From Tricholoma matsutake (lineage: Eukaryota > Basidiomycota > Agaricomycetes > Agaricales > Tricholomataceae), in NCBI GenBank assembly GCA_026075535.2, contig AP026538.1, forward strand, positions 2,232,001 to 2,296,000: DNA of 64,000 nt. The letters are read 5' to 3'. A program made the translations under genes and the position numbers. The number at the start of each line of letters is the position of its first letter. Position 1 is the stretch's first letter. Positions 22,480 to 34,952 of this stretch are shown here, piece by piece. Under the pieces are notes generated by a model that was not told the DNA's origin, searched no databases, and worked only from the letters and a program-made list of their open reading frames with translations.

Positions 22480-25400
22480 GTGTACCAAATACTGGAGCTT
22501 CCCTCGATGTAAACGGCTGTCCAAGATTGACTCGACTTCATACTGGGGTTCTCCCTCCACAACTGTAGGTGGTGGTGGTGGTCATGAACGGCATCCTGGA
22601 AAAGGATCCGAGGGAGCTGGAAGGAGTTTCATGACATGGAAGACTGGGTGAAGTCTAGACATGGAAGCTGGGAGGCATAGATGATAGGCATGCATTCCAA
22701 TGCACTTGACAATGGGGAAAGGTCCTAGGAAGCGATGGGAGAGTTTTTTGGACGGACGGGTAGTGGAGATGTCACTGGAGTCAAGATAAACTTGATCACC
22801 AACCTTGTACTGTGGCGTTGGAGAGTGGCATTGATTGTAGAAATGTGCCATGTCATCCTTTGCCTTCACCAAGGCCGCCTTCGCTTCCTCCAAACTGTCC
22901 CTCATGTGTTCCGTGAACTCATTCACTGTCTCAATATGTGAGGGGGCTTGGTGAGGTTCGAATCCCATGCATGGATGCCGTCCAGTGTCCAAGAAGAAGG
23001 GGGTTTGTTGAGTGGAAGCGTGGACATGATTGTTGTATCTGAACTTGGCCAGGGGAAGGAGATCATCCCAATCGTCCTGGCATTCATTGATGAAGACATA
23101 GATGTATTGCTCCAACTCCTGGTTGACTTGTTTGGTCTGGCCATCAGTTTGTGGGTGATAAGCAGTTGAAGTGAGAATTTTGATACCCAGAAGTCGGTAC
23201 AGCTCACGAGTGAACTCTGCTATGAACTGAGGGCCATGGTCAGAAAGGAAGGCACCAGGGAGTCCATGTAATTTCCAGACATGGTAAAGATAGAGGCGGG
23301 CGGCACCCAGGGCACTGACAGTGGTGTGAGTGGGAATGAAGTGAGCGTGTTTCCCTGCAGAGTCAACTGTGCACATCACCACATCAAACCCGTTCAACTC
23401 TGGCAACTCCACCACAAAGTCGACACTGACAACATCCCAACGACTTTCTGGGACAGGGAGAGGGTGTAGCTCACCAATGGGTTTGCGACAAGGAATCTTG
23501 GTGCATAAGCAAAGGTCACAAGTACGACAATACTGACCAATGAGCCATGACATCTGCAGCCACCAATAATTCCATGAGGTGAGCTCCAAGGTCTTCCAGC
23601 GTCCAGGGTGACCAGCAATCTGTGAGTTGTGGTGTTGGGATATGATACGTTGACGAAGGTCTGGGTCATTGGGTATGTAGATGCAATCCTGGAAATACAA
23701 CAAGTCCTCCCTTTCAGCCCACTCTGCCGCACATAAGGAGAGGGTAGATCCCTTCCTCAGTTCCTTAACAGCTCGGGCCACGACATCCTCATATAAACCA
23801 CTACGGTTTGCGCAACGGATGTCACATAGGATGTCCCGCTCCTCACCCTGGGGTGCGATACCTTCCAATGCCCGGATCGTAAACAGGTTTGGCTGCAACA
23901 ACACAATGTCTTGATTGTTGTCACCACCATCCCCATGATCTGCATGTCGGGAGAGGGCATCGGTCTTCCCCATGCTGCAACCTGGACAGTGGTGCAAGGA
24001 GAAGTTGAACCTGGATAGATACAGGGACCAAAGAGCTTGACGACAGTTCAATTTCTTGGCCGTCATAAAGTACTCGAGATTGTTGTGATCCATCCAAATT
24101 TCCACCTTGTGTAGGGCACCCTCGAGGAAGTGTCACCACTCCTCAAGCGCACACATTATCGCCAACATCTCCTTGTCATGGATCTCATAGTTTCATTCCA
24201 CAGCACTAAGGCTTTTGGAGTAGAACGCAACAGGATGCCACTTCTGGTCCTCTGGAGACTGCTGAGACAACACGGTGCCTGTTGCAAAGTCAGAACTGTT
24301 GGCTTCTACACGAAAAGGGCATGAATTGTCAGCAAAGGTAAGGATGGGAGCAGAAGTGACCATCTCTTTAAGCTTTTTGAACGCCTCCTGCTGTGCATTG
24401 TCCCACCGCCATGCCTCCTTGCCAGTCAAGTCAAACAGTGGTCGTGCATGATGTGAGAAATCCTTGATAAAACACCGGTAGAAATTGATGAAGCCTAAAA
24501 AGGACTGCACCTCTTTCTTGTTTGTGGGCGTTGGCCATGCCGTGACCCCATTCACCTTGACTGGGTCCATCTCTACCTGGCCCTCCGAGATAATCAGGCC
24601 GAGGTACTCGATCTTGGTCTTCTCAAACTCGCACTTGTCCTGGCGAAGGTAGAGTTTGTACTGTCGAAGTCGGTCCAAGATGAGGTGCGTAATGCGATGA
24701 TGCTCTTCCACTGTGCAAGTGAAGATGAGGATATCATCGAGGTAGATACAGACGATGCCCTCGAGGATGAGGTCGTGGAAGATGTCGTTCATCATGGTCT
24801 GGAAGGTGGCAGGACTATTAGTAAGGCCAAAGAACATGACGAGCAGTTCAAAAAGACCATGGTTGGTACGAAAGGCTGCCTTCCACTCATCTCCCTCCTT
24901 TATCCTCACATTATTGTAACCCCAATGGACATCGAGTTTGGTGAAGTATCGTGCTCCATGGAGTTGGTTCACAAGTTCGGAGATGAGAGGTAGCGGGTAG
25001 CGATTTTTGACCATGATGTCATTGAGCCTTCTATAGTCTTGAACTGGATGAAGTGAGCCATCCTTCTTCTTGACAAAGAAAAAGGGAGAGGCCATGGGTG
25101 ATTTGGATGGTCGAATGCATCCAGAGGTTAGGTGTTCGTCGATGAATTGGTCGAGTTGTCACTGTTCCTCGGGAGAAAGAGGATAGACCTTGCAGGAGGA
25201 AGGGGTTGCACTGGGGGTGAGTTCGATGGCGTGATCCCATGGCTTGCATGCAGGGAGAGAATCGAATGATTCCTTGGAGAACACGTCCTCGAACTCATGA
25301 AGATGAGGGAGTAAGGAGTCAGTAGAGGATTTAGCAGTATTGTTTTTGTGGAAGGCCTCGGCAAGGTGCTGGGATATGTTTGATGTAGCACACACCTCAT

Positions 25401-26223
25401 GCGATGGACGAATCGCAGTGTAGAAAATCCAATCCCCTTCCTCAACTTCCTCTGCTTCCTCCTCATCATCATCTGAGTCTGGTATCAGATCAGGAACCCC
25501 CTCCAACTCCACATCAGGCAGAGGTAGGGGTCCAGCACGACACTTCTGAGTGTGTTGTACTGAGGCCCTTTGTCCGTGGCGCTCTTGTCTGGCTTCCGTG
25601 AAACAGGTGCAACAGCTGGATGGACATCGGCTCATGGTGACCTCCCCAGTACGCCAGTTAACATCTGGGTTATGGTCTCGAAGCCACGGATAGCCCAAAA
25701 TCACCTTCTGCTTCCCTAACTGAGTGACAGCAAAAAGTGTATGCTCACTATGATCTTTGTAATGGAGGACCAGGTCCACAACCTCTCGGATGGCACCAGC
25801 TTCATTTGGGGATCCATCCACATTATAAACAGGTATCGGATGCAAGAGTGAGCGAGTATTCAGGCAATGTTGTCATGCGAGGTCAGCGTCAATGAAGAGA
25901 CCAGTACCACCAGAGTCTAGGAGCGCAGAAACACCAAGTATTTGTCCAGTGTCGGTAGTCTGTAGTTCGATCGCCAGGTTCAAGGAGTGTGCGGAGGGAG
26001 TGGATGCAACAATATATTTGCATGGTAGTTTGCGTTCCCATGATTTAATTTTGGGGTGTGAGGTAGAGGTAGAGAGAGGAGGGGCAGGTACGTCTTCACC
26101 CAACTTCGAAGGTTCAGAGAGGGGAATAGTCATGAAATCAGATTCATTCTCCGGGGATTCAACTGACAAAACTTCAAAGTGGTTATGGACAGGCAACGAG
26201 GGCATATGATTCACTCGCTGCAA
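22480..26223 (-). pseudogene. gypsy-3 pol: protease, RT, RNase H, integrase, chromodomain
   Basis: Pol lies in the -1 frame relative to gag and overlaps its end. Order on the minus strand: protease (ALLDSGGTGLFID, about 25920), reverse transcriptase with the YLDD box (IYLDDILIFT, about 24740), RNase H (DNSCPFRVEANSSDFATG), integrase zinc domain (HH in HHNSQIAGHPG, CRTCDLC), the catalytic D in VSVDFVVELP, D in LSDHGPQF and E in TKQVNQELEQY. A chromodomain follows ([20 protein letters not shown], then [12 protein letters not shown], about 22510-22425). TGA stops, each at an expected Arg, lie near 25870, 25158, 24192, 24134 and 22580. A one-base shift breaks the chromodomain tail. The chromodomain would tether integration to marked chromatin. 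Confidence 0.9.
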
Positions 26224-27461
26224 ATAGAAAAATCCTGCTCCTCTACACCCTCTAATTTGACCTCCTCTGTGACCTGACCCTTCACTTCCTCAACATCTAC
26301 AAGCGCCAACAGGTCCTGGAGGAGTTCATCTCGCCCCTCAGGGGTGAGCATGCAGATATCCTGACGATGGGGGCACACTCCAGCCATATGTCCAGTTTCC
26401 CCACAGCAGTAGCAGAGGTTTAACCTGCATGCGCAGCTATGGGCTGCATCGACATCCATTGGTACCGGAACATTGACGGCCGGTGCAGGAATTTGACGGA
26501 CAGGAATATGGTTGCATTGGGGAAGGGTTCGATTGAAGATGTAGGATGTAGGAGTGGTAGTTGGAGCCCAGAATGCAGCATTGAACACCGCATTTGTGAG
26601 TTGGTTCTCATCACAGAGGGAAGCAGCTTCATACCAAGCATAGATATCATCGTCCACTGGACGTCCTTCCAACATCTGGGCAATCTGGTCCTGAATCTCC
26701 CAGTTGAGGCCTCATCGGAACTTCACCACCACTTGTAGCCCACCCCCATACCCTGCCATGTCCACCAAGTCCTTAAACTCATCGATATAATCGTCCACGG
26801 ATCAACGTGCCTGGTGGTATGAGGATGACTCAAGTCGTGTCACTACTCGGTGGCGCTCATTGAGGGGACAAAAGTGGCATACAAACTCTGCTCGAAAATC
26901 ACCCTGAGTGGAGAAAGGTAGGGAACCGAGTTCTTTGGTTTGTCGCAGAATATGGTCCACATAGAGATAGGCACGCTCAGATTTCATGTATGTGAAGGCC
27001 CAATAAATTTTTGCAGCTTCATCGACGAATTGATGCGACTGGAGACTGATATACAACTCACAGGAGTTAAGGAATGCACGTCCCTGCATACGTGCACCAT
27101 TAAATTCGGCGGGGGGGGACGGTTTGATCTGGGCATGCTCCTTGGGCACGTTTGGTGATGCGTCGTTGTTGGGCGCGCTTGGAGTCGTAATGGGGGAAAT
27201 ATTAGTCATGGAGCTGGTCTGAAGTGTTCTGACAAAGTTTTCGATCGTAGATTTAAGCGAATCAATTTGCACACGTATTCCAGTAATGTTGCTTTCAAGC
27301 ACGTGGAGGCATTCTGATGCGTCCATAGCGCTAGGGGGCGCGTTTGGCGAAAATGGCGGCATACTAAAGGCGAGACTATCTGGAACGGTGTGTAGGGACT
27401 CTGTGGAGCTTTGGGAAGCATCGTCCAGTCCGTACCTGCCTATCTTGGGCAGTGCATTCAC
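26211..27461 (-). pseudogene. gypsy-3 gag
   Basis: The minus-strand frame starts at ATG 27461 (MNALPKIGRYG) and ends at TGA 26211 after QDFSICSE. The capsid-like region has AFLNSCELYISLQ, KIYWAFTYMKS and FRAEFVCHF, and the zinc knuckle is CYCCGETGHMAGVC (C-X2-C-X4-H-X4-C, about 26410). Two internal TGA stops (about 26801, after YHQAR; and about 26713, after VKFR) fall where Arg is expected. Gag would build the particle and bind the genomic RNA; this copy cannot do so without readthrough. Confidence 0.85.
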
Positions 27462-27492
27462 GATTTTCGGGCCTTAGGGGAGAGTTTTCTAC

Positions 27493-27917
27493 TATAAGGG
27501 CAACCTAAGCCTCTAGCAAAGGGAAATCCGGAGTTAAAATTATGCTACATAGTACAGGGATTGGGGACACACCTAGCAAAGGGAAATCCGAAGAGAAAAC
27601 TGTAAGGATCCCTTTGCCGATGCCCAGTATATGTGAAGACAACAAAAATCAAATAATAACCTAAAAATAGAAAAGGCGGAGATAGGCAGATCAAGGCCGC
27701 CGAATGACATCATACCAAGGGGTAGGTGTCGGAAGGGGTGCTCCGCCTCTAAATATAAAAGTGTCAACATGTACAAACATGATAGAAAGGGAAAATTAGT
27801 AATAAAATCCGGAAAAATCATAGAAAATGAAGAATAGAAGGAAATGAAGTGAGGAAAAATATAGGACGGATGTAAAAAATAGGAGAAACATGTGGGACAC
27901 CCTCTAGTCCCCTTAAA
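27493..27917 (-). repeat. gypsy-3 5' LTR
   Basis: 425 bp. The outer end reads CCCCTTAAA where the other LTR has CCCCTTACA, a single change in the terminal TG. No obvious tRNA-primer site follows on the inner side (GTAGAAAACTC). Confidence 0.9.
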
Positions 27918-29149
27918 ATTACAGCTGGATCAGTACTGCTTAGAAACATTGAAACCTCAGCCCCACTCCCAACCATTTTCTGCCATGTATTATGATCTGA
28001 GCAAAACATTGTTGTTTTGCTATATGGGCGATCACTGGAAGGATGGGTTGGTAGAGGTAAGATTTCTCTTCATATTTTCATCAAATATATCTGATCATAT
28101 TCATCAGAACCCCTCTATGCAACCTCTAGATAGTCAGTACAAGGATCAAACCTTGACAGACCTTAAAAAAGGTATAGGAGAAGGAAAAAAGGTAGTTCAT
28201 GATGGGCTTCATGTGGGTGCACCTTGCTTCAGTGAAGCTAGAACTAAACCCCTTGGTTTTTAGGGTGACACCCTGAAGCTCTACCACAAAGCTACACAGA
28301 TGCTCTGCTCCTGTGTCCATCCCAAGTTTGAAAAAGACCAAAGATATGACACAAAACCTGAAGAACTTCTTGATCCATGCCTCATGCGTCACCAGATCCA
28401 ATTGAACCAAGCATCTGGCACTTCAGAGGCAGAGGAGCAGAAAGGGGTGCTTCACCTGGTTCAAGGATGGATCCAGCAGAAACAGCCAGAAAAGGTAAGC
28501 CTTGGATGTATCCCTATCTGCCCATTGATTCATGGTCTCCCCTTAAAAGGATCTTTTCTTATCCTTGGAATTTACTCATAGCGGAATTGGTCTGGGTGGA
28601 ATTCGGTGCTGGTACCATGCCACTCGACCTGTCGCCTTGGTTTTGGCCACCATTTTCAAGGAACTCTCTCCTAAAGAATATGAAGAATTTAAGGCCGCTT
28701 TTGAGGCAGGGGTGTGGTTGGAGGACAATCCTGGTCCATGGCTAGGACGAGCCATCATATACAAGCTGGATGGCCTGATTCATGTGGACAGCAATGATAA
28801 AAGTCCTACTGTTTCATTTCCTTGTGGTGAATACGATGGGGAGGAGATGATGGTTCCCCAATTGTGTGCCAAGTTCAGGTAACACTGATTATTTATGGGA
28901 TCAACTCCTTGGGTTCACTTTTTTTTAGCTATCTTCCAGGTCATGCCTGTTTTTTTTGATCAGCTGAGATATTTCACAAAGTTGCTAAATGGAACCCTCA
29001 CATGTACAAGCCTGGTGATTATGTCACACCTGGATGCACAGGGTCAGTTTTCTTCTTTCCTGAACCTAGCTTTGAAGTACTGCAGACAAAGCAACCAGGA
29101 TGGGGTGCTGGCACAGACTATGGGCGATGGGCCAAATTTTTCAAGTGAT

Positions 29150-29560
29150 ATGATTAGAATTGATGAAGTAGTATTTACTATAGACATTACTGTCAGGTCT
29201 TGGGTTCAATTCCCCCTCTGTGCATACAAAGCTGCACCCAAGCCAGAAAGTGGTCTCACCAGCAAATTTGTCATCCCCTAAGAGTATGAAGGGCAGGAAG
29301 TAAATGGATTATTGTTGGCTTTCTGGTTGGAAAAAACCATTACACAAAATTCCTGGACCAAGGATGTTACCCAAAATGACAGGGCCATACAGTTATCATT
29401 ACATTGGTGACTCTATGGTCCTAACACTCTTTTTGAATTTCTGGTATATCTTATCTAGATTTCAGATCGTTTGGGCCTTGGATGGATTATCAGTGGGCAA
29501 AACCTGTGTGAGCTTGTCCCAGTTAGTTGCAGATGACTGTTGCTATCAGGCTTGTTAGTA
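29150..29560. other. Spacer with a tRNA B-box-like word
   Basis: At about 29196-29216 the sequence TTGGGTTCAATTCCCCC resembles a tRNA T-arm/B box. No complete cloverleaf could be folded by eye. It may be a SINE relic in the 3' flank of the dioxygenase gene. Confidence 0.25.
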
Positions 29561-29569
29561 TCAATGTGA

Positions 29570-32500
29570 AACACAGACAATCATATCATACCGATTTTGG
29601 GGATAGGCTTTTGAATGCATTCCAACTGACATGTCTATCCTTCTGCAGGTCCTTCCTGATAGTGTTTCTAAAAAAAGAGTCATCGAAGGAGGACATAGTT
29701 GAGATGTATTCAAAGTGGCTTGCACATTTTGTGAATTGATCACCATCAATCTTGTCCTCTTTGAACACGATGCTGTTGTCAATCCCTGACCTGGGATCTA
29801 TAATCATTGCCTGCATCTCAGTTCCTGCAGCATCCTCCTTGCTTATTACACCAGAGATATCTTTATGATAATGATCAATGATAAAAATACTGTGAAGAAG
29901 AAATGAAACTAATCACTTTACTATGTTTAATATCTTTCTGTGCAGCTTTTTTTTGGGACCCCTGTGAAAATTATGTTCAGGCCAAGTGTTTTCTATTATC
30001 CACATGAAATGTTAATCACAGGCTTCTTTTTGGGAGGCTTTGCTGCATGGGCCTTTTTTGGACTTGAAGGGGGTTACCAAGGGGGCTGTGGAAAGAATAA
30101 CCCATGGGTCATCGGTTTTTGCCCCTGTAGGATGTTGCTTCCTCAATTCCTGCTTTGTTTCAATTGTTTTGGGATCAGCCTGAGGTGCTTTGGTCAGAAT
30201 TTGATGTTGCAGATGCCCGCACTTCCGACGCACTTTGGTGCTAGGGTTATTAGACAGGGATGGTATAGAATCATCATGGAGGGATGGGAGCATTGGGGTC
30301 TCATTCAGAACACTTTCAGCATTCAACACAGTATCATCACTTTGCACAGGTAGGGGAGCTTCATATGGGACCCCTGGATCTATCATCACTAGGCAAACTT
30401 AATCACCAACTGATAACGGTAATGACAGTGCTACATACTGTGAAGGCTTTCACACAATGTGTGCATTGCCTCCCATTCTGTGATGTGTCCTGACTGTGAC
30501 AATGATTGTGCCGTACAGTGGAGCATTGGGGTTTCATTCAGAACACTTTCAGCATTCAAAACAGTGTCATGATTTTGCGCAGGTAGGGGAGCTTCATATG
30601 GGACCCCTGGATCTATCATCACTAGGTAAACTTAATTTCAAACTGATAACAGTAATATCAATGCTATGTACTTTGAGGGCTTTCACCTGATGTGTGCATC
30701 GCCTCCTGTTCTGTTCTGTGTCCTAACTGTGACAATGACTGCATCATACAGAGTCCTGCTTGCACAAATTGGGAATGGAGGAGACTCAACCATTTAAGGG
30801 GTTCAACAGGATACAGTGACTATCCATGTAGTCCATCAGATATTCTGGAAAGACAGTGGAGAAGGAGTTCCTCATTAGTCAGTGACCAATCTAAGAAATC
30901 TGAAATTCAAGTCCATATGATAAACAAGTAGCAAAAGCGTGTAAATGGCCTACCATATTTGAAGACATCAATGTCCTCATAGGCTTTTTGGAGCACTGGG
31001 GCATTTTGCTTGCAATTTTCTGGGTCATGGGGGATACCTAATAGGAACCTGCATAGCCATCGCTGCAGACTTTCTGGGAGGGACTTCTCCAGGGGAGGAG
31101 GATCTACCCCTCTATACTGGCAACCCATGGTAACATCCTTTCTCAGTGAATCCAGAAACATAACCCCTTTATAAAAGGTTGTGCTCTGAGCAGGCTCTGC
31201 AGAGTTAGCCATCCAAAGGTACATTTGTTGAACCATGTCAAGTAGGATCAAAAAAGGCAGGCAGGCCTGATGCATGAGATACACTGTATGGTCCCCACCA
31301 GCAACAAAGGCAATGAAGCTGCTTTCCTCTTTTAGAAGCCATTTGGAAGATGGAGGAAGAGAGAAGGGGCAAGTATCAGTAATAGTGGTTGGCCACCAAC
31401 CATCTTCTAGCAAGTCCATGGTTCAGGGGGATTGCAAATCTCTGGCTAGATGTTAAAATATATATAGTAAAAACCCTTGGCTGACATAATAATTTGATGA
31501 CAATTCTAGAATAATCCCCTATCCAAGATTACCATCCACTCTTTGGCGCTTTGTTGGAGTAGAAGAAGTTCCAATTGACTTCCGCTTTGTCATATTTTGG
31601 GTATCACTTGGGAACACAATGCCAAACACCTGGTTCACAGGTAGGAAACACTCCATTGGTTCTTCCGCCCCATCTTCAAGAAATACAGCTCAAGTATGAT
31701 CATCCTGAAGGAAGTGAGTGGTTAACAGCTTACAACACAGCTTCTCTTGGTCATCTTGTGACCTCATTCTGTATTGCCACATTAGCCACAAGTATTTTCA
31801 GTCAAGATATTGAGAAAGGAACAATTATTCTTGAGGAGATGAGGAGGTCTGTCATTAATAAAATTCTTCTGATTCTTGCCATGAAGGTACAGCAGGGTTT
31901 GCTGCTGTTGTTTTGTCTGAAAACATACAGAGAATGAGCACCTCACCAGGTCAAAGAGATAAAAACCACATACATGGAATGATGAGGTGTGTTCCATGCT
32001 GCTCCCATCTGGACTGTAAAGCATCATAGTACAAGCATGTATCTTCGAAAAAAGGAATTGTATCATTGAGGTGTTAGTAAATTCTATTTACACAGCACTT
32101 ACCCTTTTGCCTGAAACCTGGAAGAGGCATGGTCTTGCCTGAGGAATCTGATATATAGTTCCTGTATTAGAATATGGGCCTGATTAAAAAATCCAGCAAC
32201 CTTACCTCTTCTAAAGTAAGGTCAATGACCTCATTTTTGGAGTTTTGCACAATATGTTCCTTGCCATCTGTTATTTCATTGCTTGGCAAGGTTTCTGTCA
32301 GATTTTTGAATTGGGAAGCAGTCGCCCCAGGATTATAGGGCTTGTCTCCATTGTCTTCTTTCCTTCTGGGTTTATTTTTCCTGGGCCAGGATGGTCTAGG
32401 ACTAGCAACCTCACTGTCCCCTCTATCAGAACCTGTCTCCTCCTGAGATGCATTCATCCTGATGACTTCATTAAATACATCAGCCAAGTCTTTGGCTAGG

Positions 32501-34930
32501 CCATACTCATCATTGTCATCTGATGGGATTGTGTTGACCTCTTCAAGAATATCATTCTCTTCACTATCCAGTTCCATGTCTGAATGTTGGGGTGAGTGTT
32601 GTACCCCAGGAATATCAATGTCCATGTCCATGTCATGTCTGCTTGGACTTGCAGCAGGGGCAAGGCCAAGTGCACCTTGGATTGGGGTGGTAGGAGGGGA
32701 AGGTGATCCATTTTCCTTTAGATCCAAGGGAAGAGGGTCGATGTTCCCCTTATCATCCATTTCAGCGCTATGAGAAGGATGGGGCAAAGGAGAGGGTGAG
32801 CAGATGGGGATTGGGCAGGGAGAGAGTGAGTTGCTGAGTGGGCCAGGAAGGGTGGGAGTCAGTAAGAGGGTCTTTCCCTCATTATCCATCTCAGTGCTAT
32901 GAGAAGGATGGGGTGAAGGAGAGGGTGAGCAAATAGGGATGGGACAGGAAGAGGGTGAGCTGCTGAGTGGGCCAGGAAGGGTGGGAGTCACTGAGAGGGA
33001 CTTTCCCTCATTATCCATCTGATGGGGTGAAGGAGAGGGTGAGCAGATGGGGATTGGACAGAGAGAAGGTGAGCTGCTGAGTGGGCCAGGAAGGGTGGGA
33101 GTCACTGAGAGGGACTTTCCCTCATTATCCATCTGATGGGGCAAAGGATAGGGTGAGCAGATGGGGATTGGGTAGGGAGAGGGTGAGCTGCTGAGTGGGC
33201 CAGGAAGGGCGGGAGTCACTGAGAGGGTCTTTCCCTCATTATCCATCTCATTGTTTTGAAAAGGATGGGTTGATGGGCCAGGAATGGTTGGCGTGGGCGG
33301 AGGTGTAAAAGGCTGTGTTAGTAAATTAGGCTGAACACCCATTTGCTGCCAAGCATTAGACATCTGTAGTGCATCCAGAGAACTTTGTCCAGCAGCCAGG
33401 ACGGAAGCAGCAGGCACTAGTGTAGAGAGCAGAATAGGCTTGGGTGCACCAAAGGCAATTCCCATAGCCCTTTCTTGAAGGAAACCAAAGAAGTCATCTG
33501 GAATTATAGCTGGAACAGGATGGAACCATGACCTAGCTTCTGCATCAATGTCAAGGCTCAGGCTGGCAACAGTCTTGAGGGTTTTAAGAACACAGTCTTT
33601 GATAGTAGGCATGTCCTGAGCAATTTGTATCATGCTTTGCCATATTTCTTTTTCCACTGCCCAGACTTTCAGGTGATGAATGTTTCCATGGATAACCCAA
33701 TTGGAATCATCAGCCAGGTAACAAATGACTAAGCTTTGGTTCTACTTACCATACACAGCTTGGCATGGGAAACATGAAATGATGACAGTTTCCTGGCACT
33801 GAAGAGCACCAGTGGACTTATGGCAGTGGCCAGCTCCAGGGTATGTGACAGAGATGCCAAACCAAGGATAGGTGTTGATAAACCAGGTCCAAATTCCTCT
33901 GCAAGGTCTTCTTGTTTGTGGGGGTTATCCAATTGACCCTAAGATATGCATTAGAATGAGAGATAGCAGTGGAAATAATAGCACCTGTAGCAGTCAACAA
34001 ATTGCTAGGCATGCAAGGCCCACATTGGCAAAAATCTGTGATGCTTGGCTTCTTCTTTTGTTTTTTTCTGCAAAGAGATATAGTGCTCTTCCAATTCTTT
34101 GATCTTCAGTCAGATCTATTCCTATTGCTGCTGTATCTCCAGCATTGGAGTTTTTGTCCTTGTATGCTTGCAGGATGGAAATTGCATTTGAAGTTACTCC
34201 CAACCAGTCCTCAAGGTCCTGTTTAGCAACACATGTCATGGTGCCCCACTATTAATAAATGCAACTTGAAACATACATCATTCTTTAGCAATGTGGAATC
34301 TAACCCACAGCCCGCCTGAATGCCTGTCTCAATTTCTTGGTCCAAGGCCTTGTATATGTCCAGGAAACGCATAGACAAAAGATGGGAGGCAACATGTGAA
34401 TGAGAATATGAAGAGGTTGCTGGAATTTCCCCTTTCAGTGCCTCCTGATATGCCCGGCTATTTTCATCTGTTTCATCCAGACATTGTGCAAAGTCATTTT
34501 TCAGAGATTGTATCAACCCCTTTGCCATAGTCAGCGCCAGTATTACATTTGAAATTGGAAATACCTTGGCTGGCTCCCAGGGTTTGAATAGGTCTGATGA
34601 CAGTGTCAGCCATGGAAGGTGGTCCAAAAGACCAGAACCCTGGATCCCAGACAACTCATTGACATGGTCATCATATCTGCAGTGGGAAGTGTCCATGTAT
34701 CTTGCCATCAACAATGCCAGAAAACTATGTGTATTTGGGGTAGGTGGATCATTGAGTGCTAGGGTTAGATCATTGTAGCCAGTCAGGATGGAGGCAGCTT
34801 GGATTTTGAAAGGGAAAATATTTGTGAGGGTGATAACTCCCCATTCCTGAGGTTCAAATATGCTGCAATTGCAAGTCACTAAACCTAATTTGGTAAAGCA
34901 CCATCTCGGCATGAGGTGCAGAAAAATGCC
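29570..34930 (-). CDS. Unrecognised large multi-exon protein with repeat region
   Basis: Consecutive minus-strand exons suggest one gene. They include 34930-34240 (PRWCFTKLGLVTCNC, DHLPWLTLSSDLFKPWEPAK), 34239-34000 (DLEDWLGVTSNAISILQAYKD), about 33930-33740 (EDLAEEFGPGLSTPILGLA), 33657-32180 (IWQSMIQIAQDMPTIKDCVL, then a Pro/Ser-rich repeat and an acidic tail), 31419-30930 (LLEDGWWPTTITDTCPFSLP), 30389-30012 (two related copies of DPGVPYEAPLPVQ) and about 29880-29586 (DISGVISKEDAAGTEMQAMI). The N-terminal part is helical; the middle is low-complexity; a basic KKGPCSKASQKE stretch lies near 30040. I do not recognise the family. Exon borders and the start are not fixed, and one or two genes are possible. 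It diverges from the Ulp1 gene across a 27-bp palindrome at 34.96 kb. Confidence 0.5.
30287..30755. repeat. Tandem duplication of about 230 bp carrying an exon
   Basis: The block GAGCATTGGGGTCTCATTC (30287) through TGACAATGATTGTGCC is repeated from about 30520 to 30755 with scattered changes. On the minus strand each copy encodes DPGVPYEAPLPxQ and ETPML, so the duplication doubles an exon of the unrecognised gene together with its introns. Confidence 0.85.
32765..33265 (-). repeat. Coding minisatellite, four to five copies of about 110-135 bp
   Basis: The repeat encodes MDNEGKxLSVTPTLPGPLSS, then SPSxxPIPICSPSPxPH. Copies begin near 33250, 33145, 33027, 32900 and (diverged) 32765. Two longer copies add HPSHSxE. 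The frame is kept across all copies, so the tract is translated or was until recently. Confidence 0.85.
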
Positions 34931-34952
34931 TATTTGTTTGGTTCTATCAACA

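Larger units (their letters stand above)
21994..27917 (-). mobile_element. gypsy-3: complete chromodomain Ty3/gypsy retrotransposon
   Basis: The element is 5924 bp, with LTRs at 27493-27917 (5') and 21994-22302 (3') in element orientation and a perfect 5-bp target duplication ATTAC (21989-21993 and 27918-27922). The LTRs differ by a block of about 115 bp in the 5' copy, bounded by two copies of CTAGCAAAGGGAAATCC. A purine tract (AGAAGGGGGG) precedes the 3' LTR. Gag and pol fill the interior on the minus strand. It sits inside the dioxygenase gene in antisense orientation. Confidence 0.93.
21584..29148 (+). pseudogene. TET/JBP-like 2OG-Fe(II) dioxygenase gene, interrupted by gypsy-3
   Basis: A start is proposed at ATG 21584 (MANRPRSVSDSDS, acidic and Ser-rich). 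The exon HVEAFKKYADCFLVPMTIAN ends in KEVKL at 21993 and resumes at 27923 with QLDQYCLETLKPQPH, so removing gypsy-3 and one target copy restores the frame. Introns: 28057-28107, 28495-28581 and 28879-28928. The catalytic domain (28582-29148) holds GIGLGGIRCWYHATRP, the iron motif HVD in LDGLIHVDSNDK, FPCGEYDGEEMMVPQL, SYLPGHACFF and the distal His in EIFHKVAKW, matching the TET/JBP type of double-stranded beta-helix enzymes. That family oxidises 5-methylcytosine or thymine in DNA. A TGA lies between HACFF and SAEIF (Arg expected), and a TAG near 28263 may lie in an unrecognised intron. Substrate is inferred, not shown. Confidence 0.75.

Noticed and set aside
28565..28882. Separate small gene starting with MEFTHSG
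   Set aside because: The start lies in an intron; the rest is the catalytic exon of the TET/JBP-like gene.
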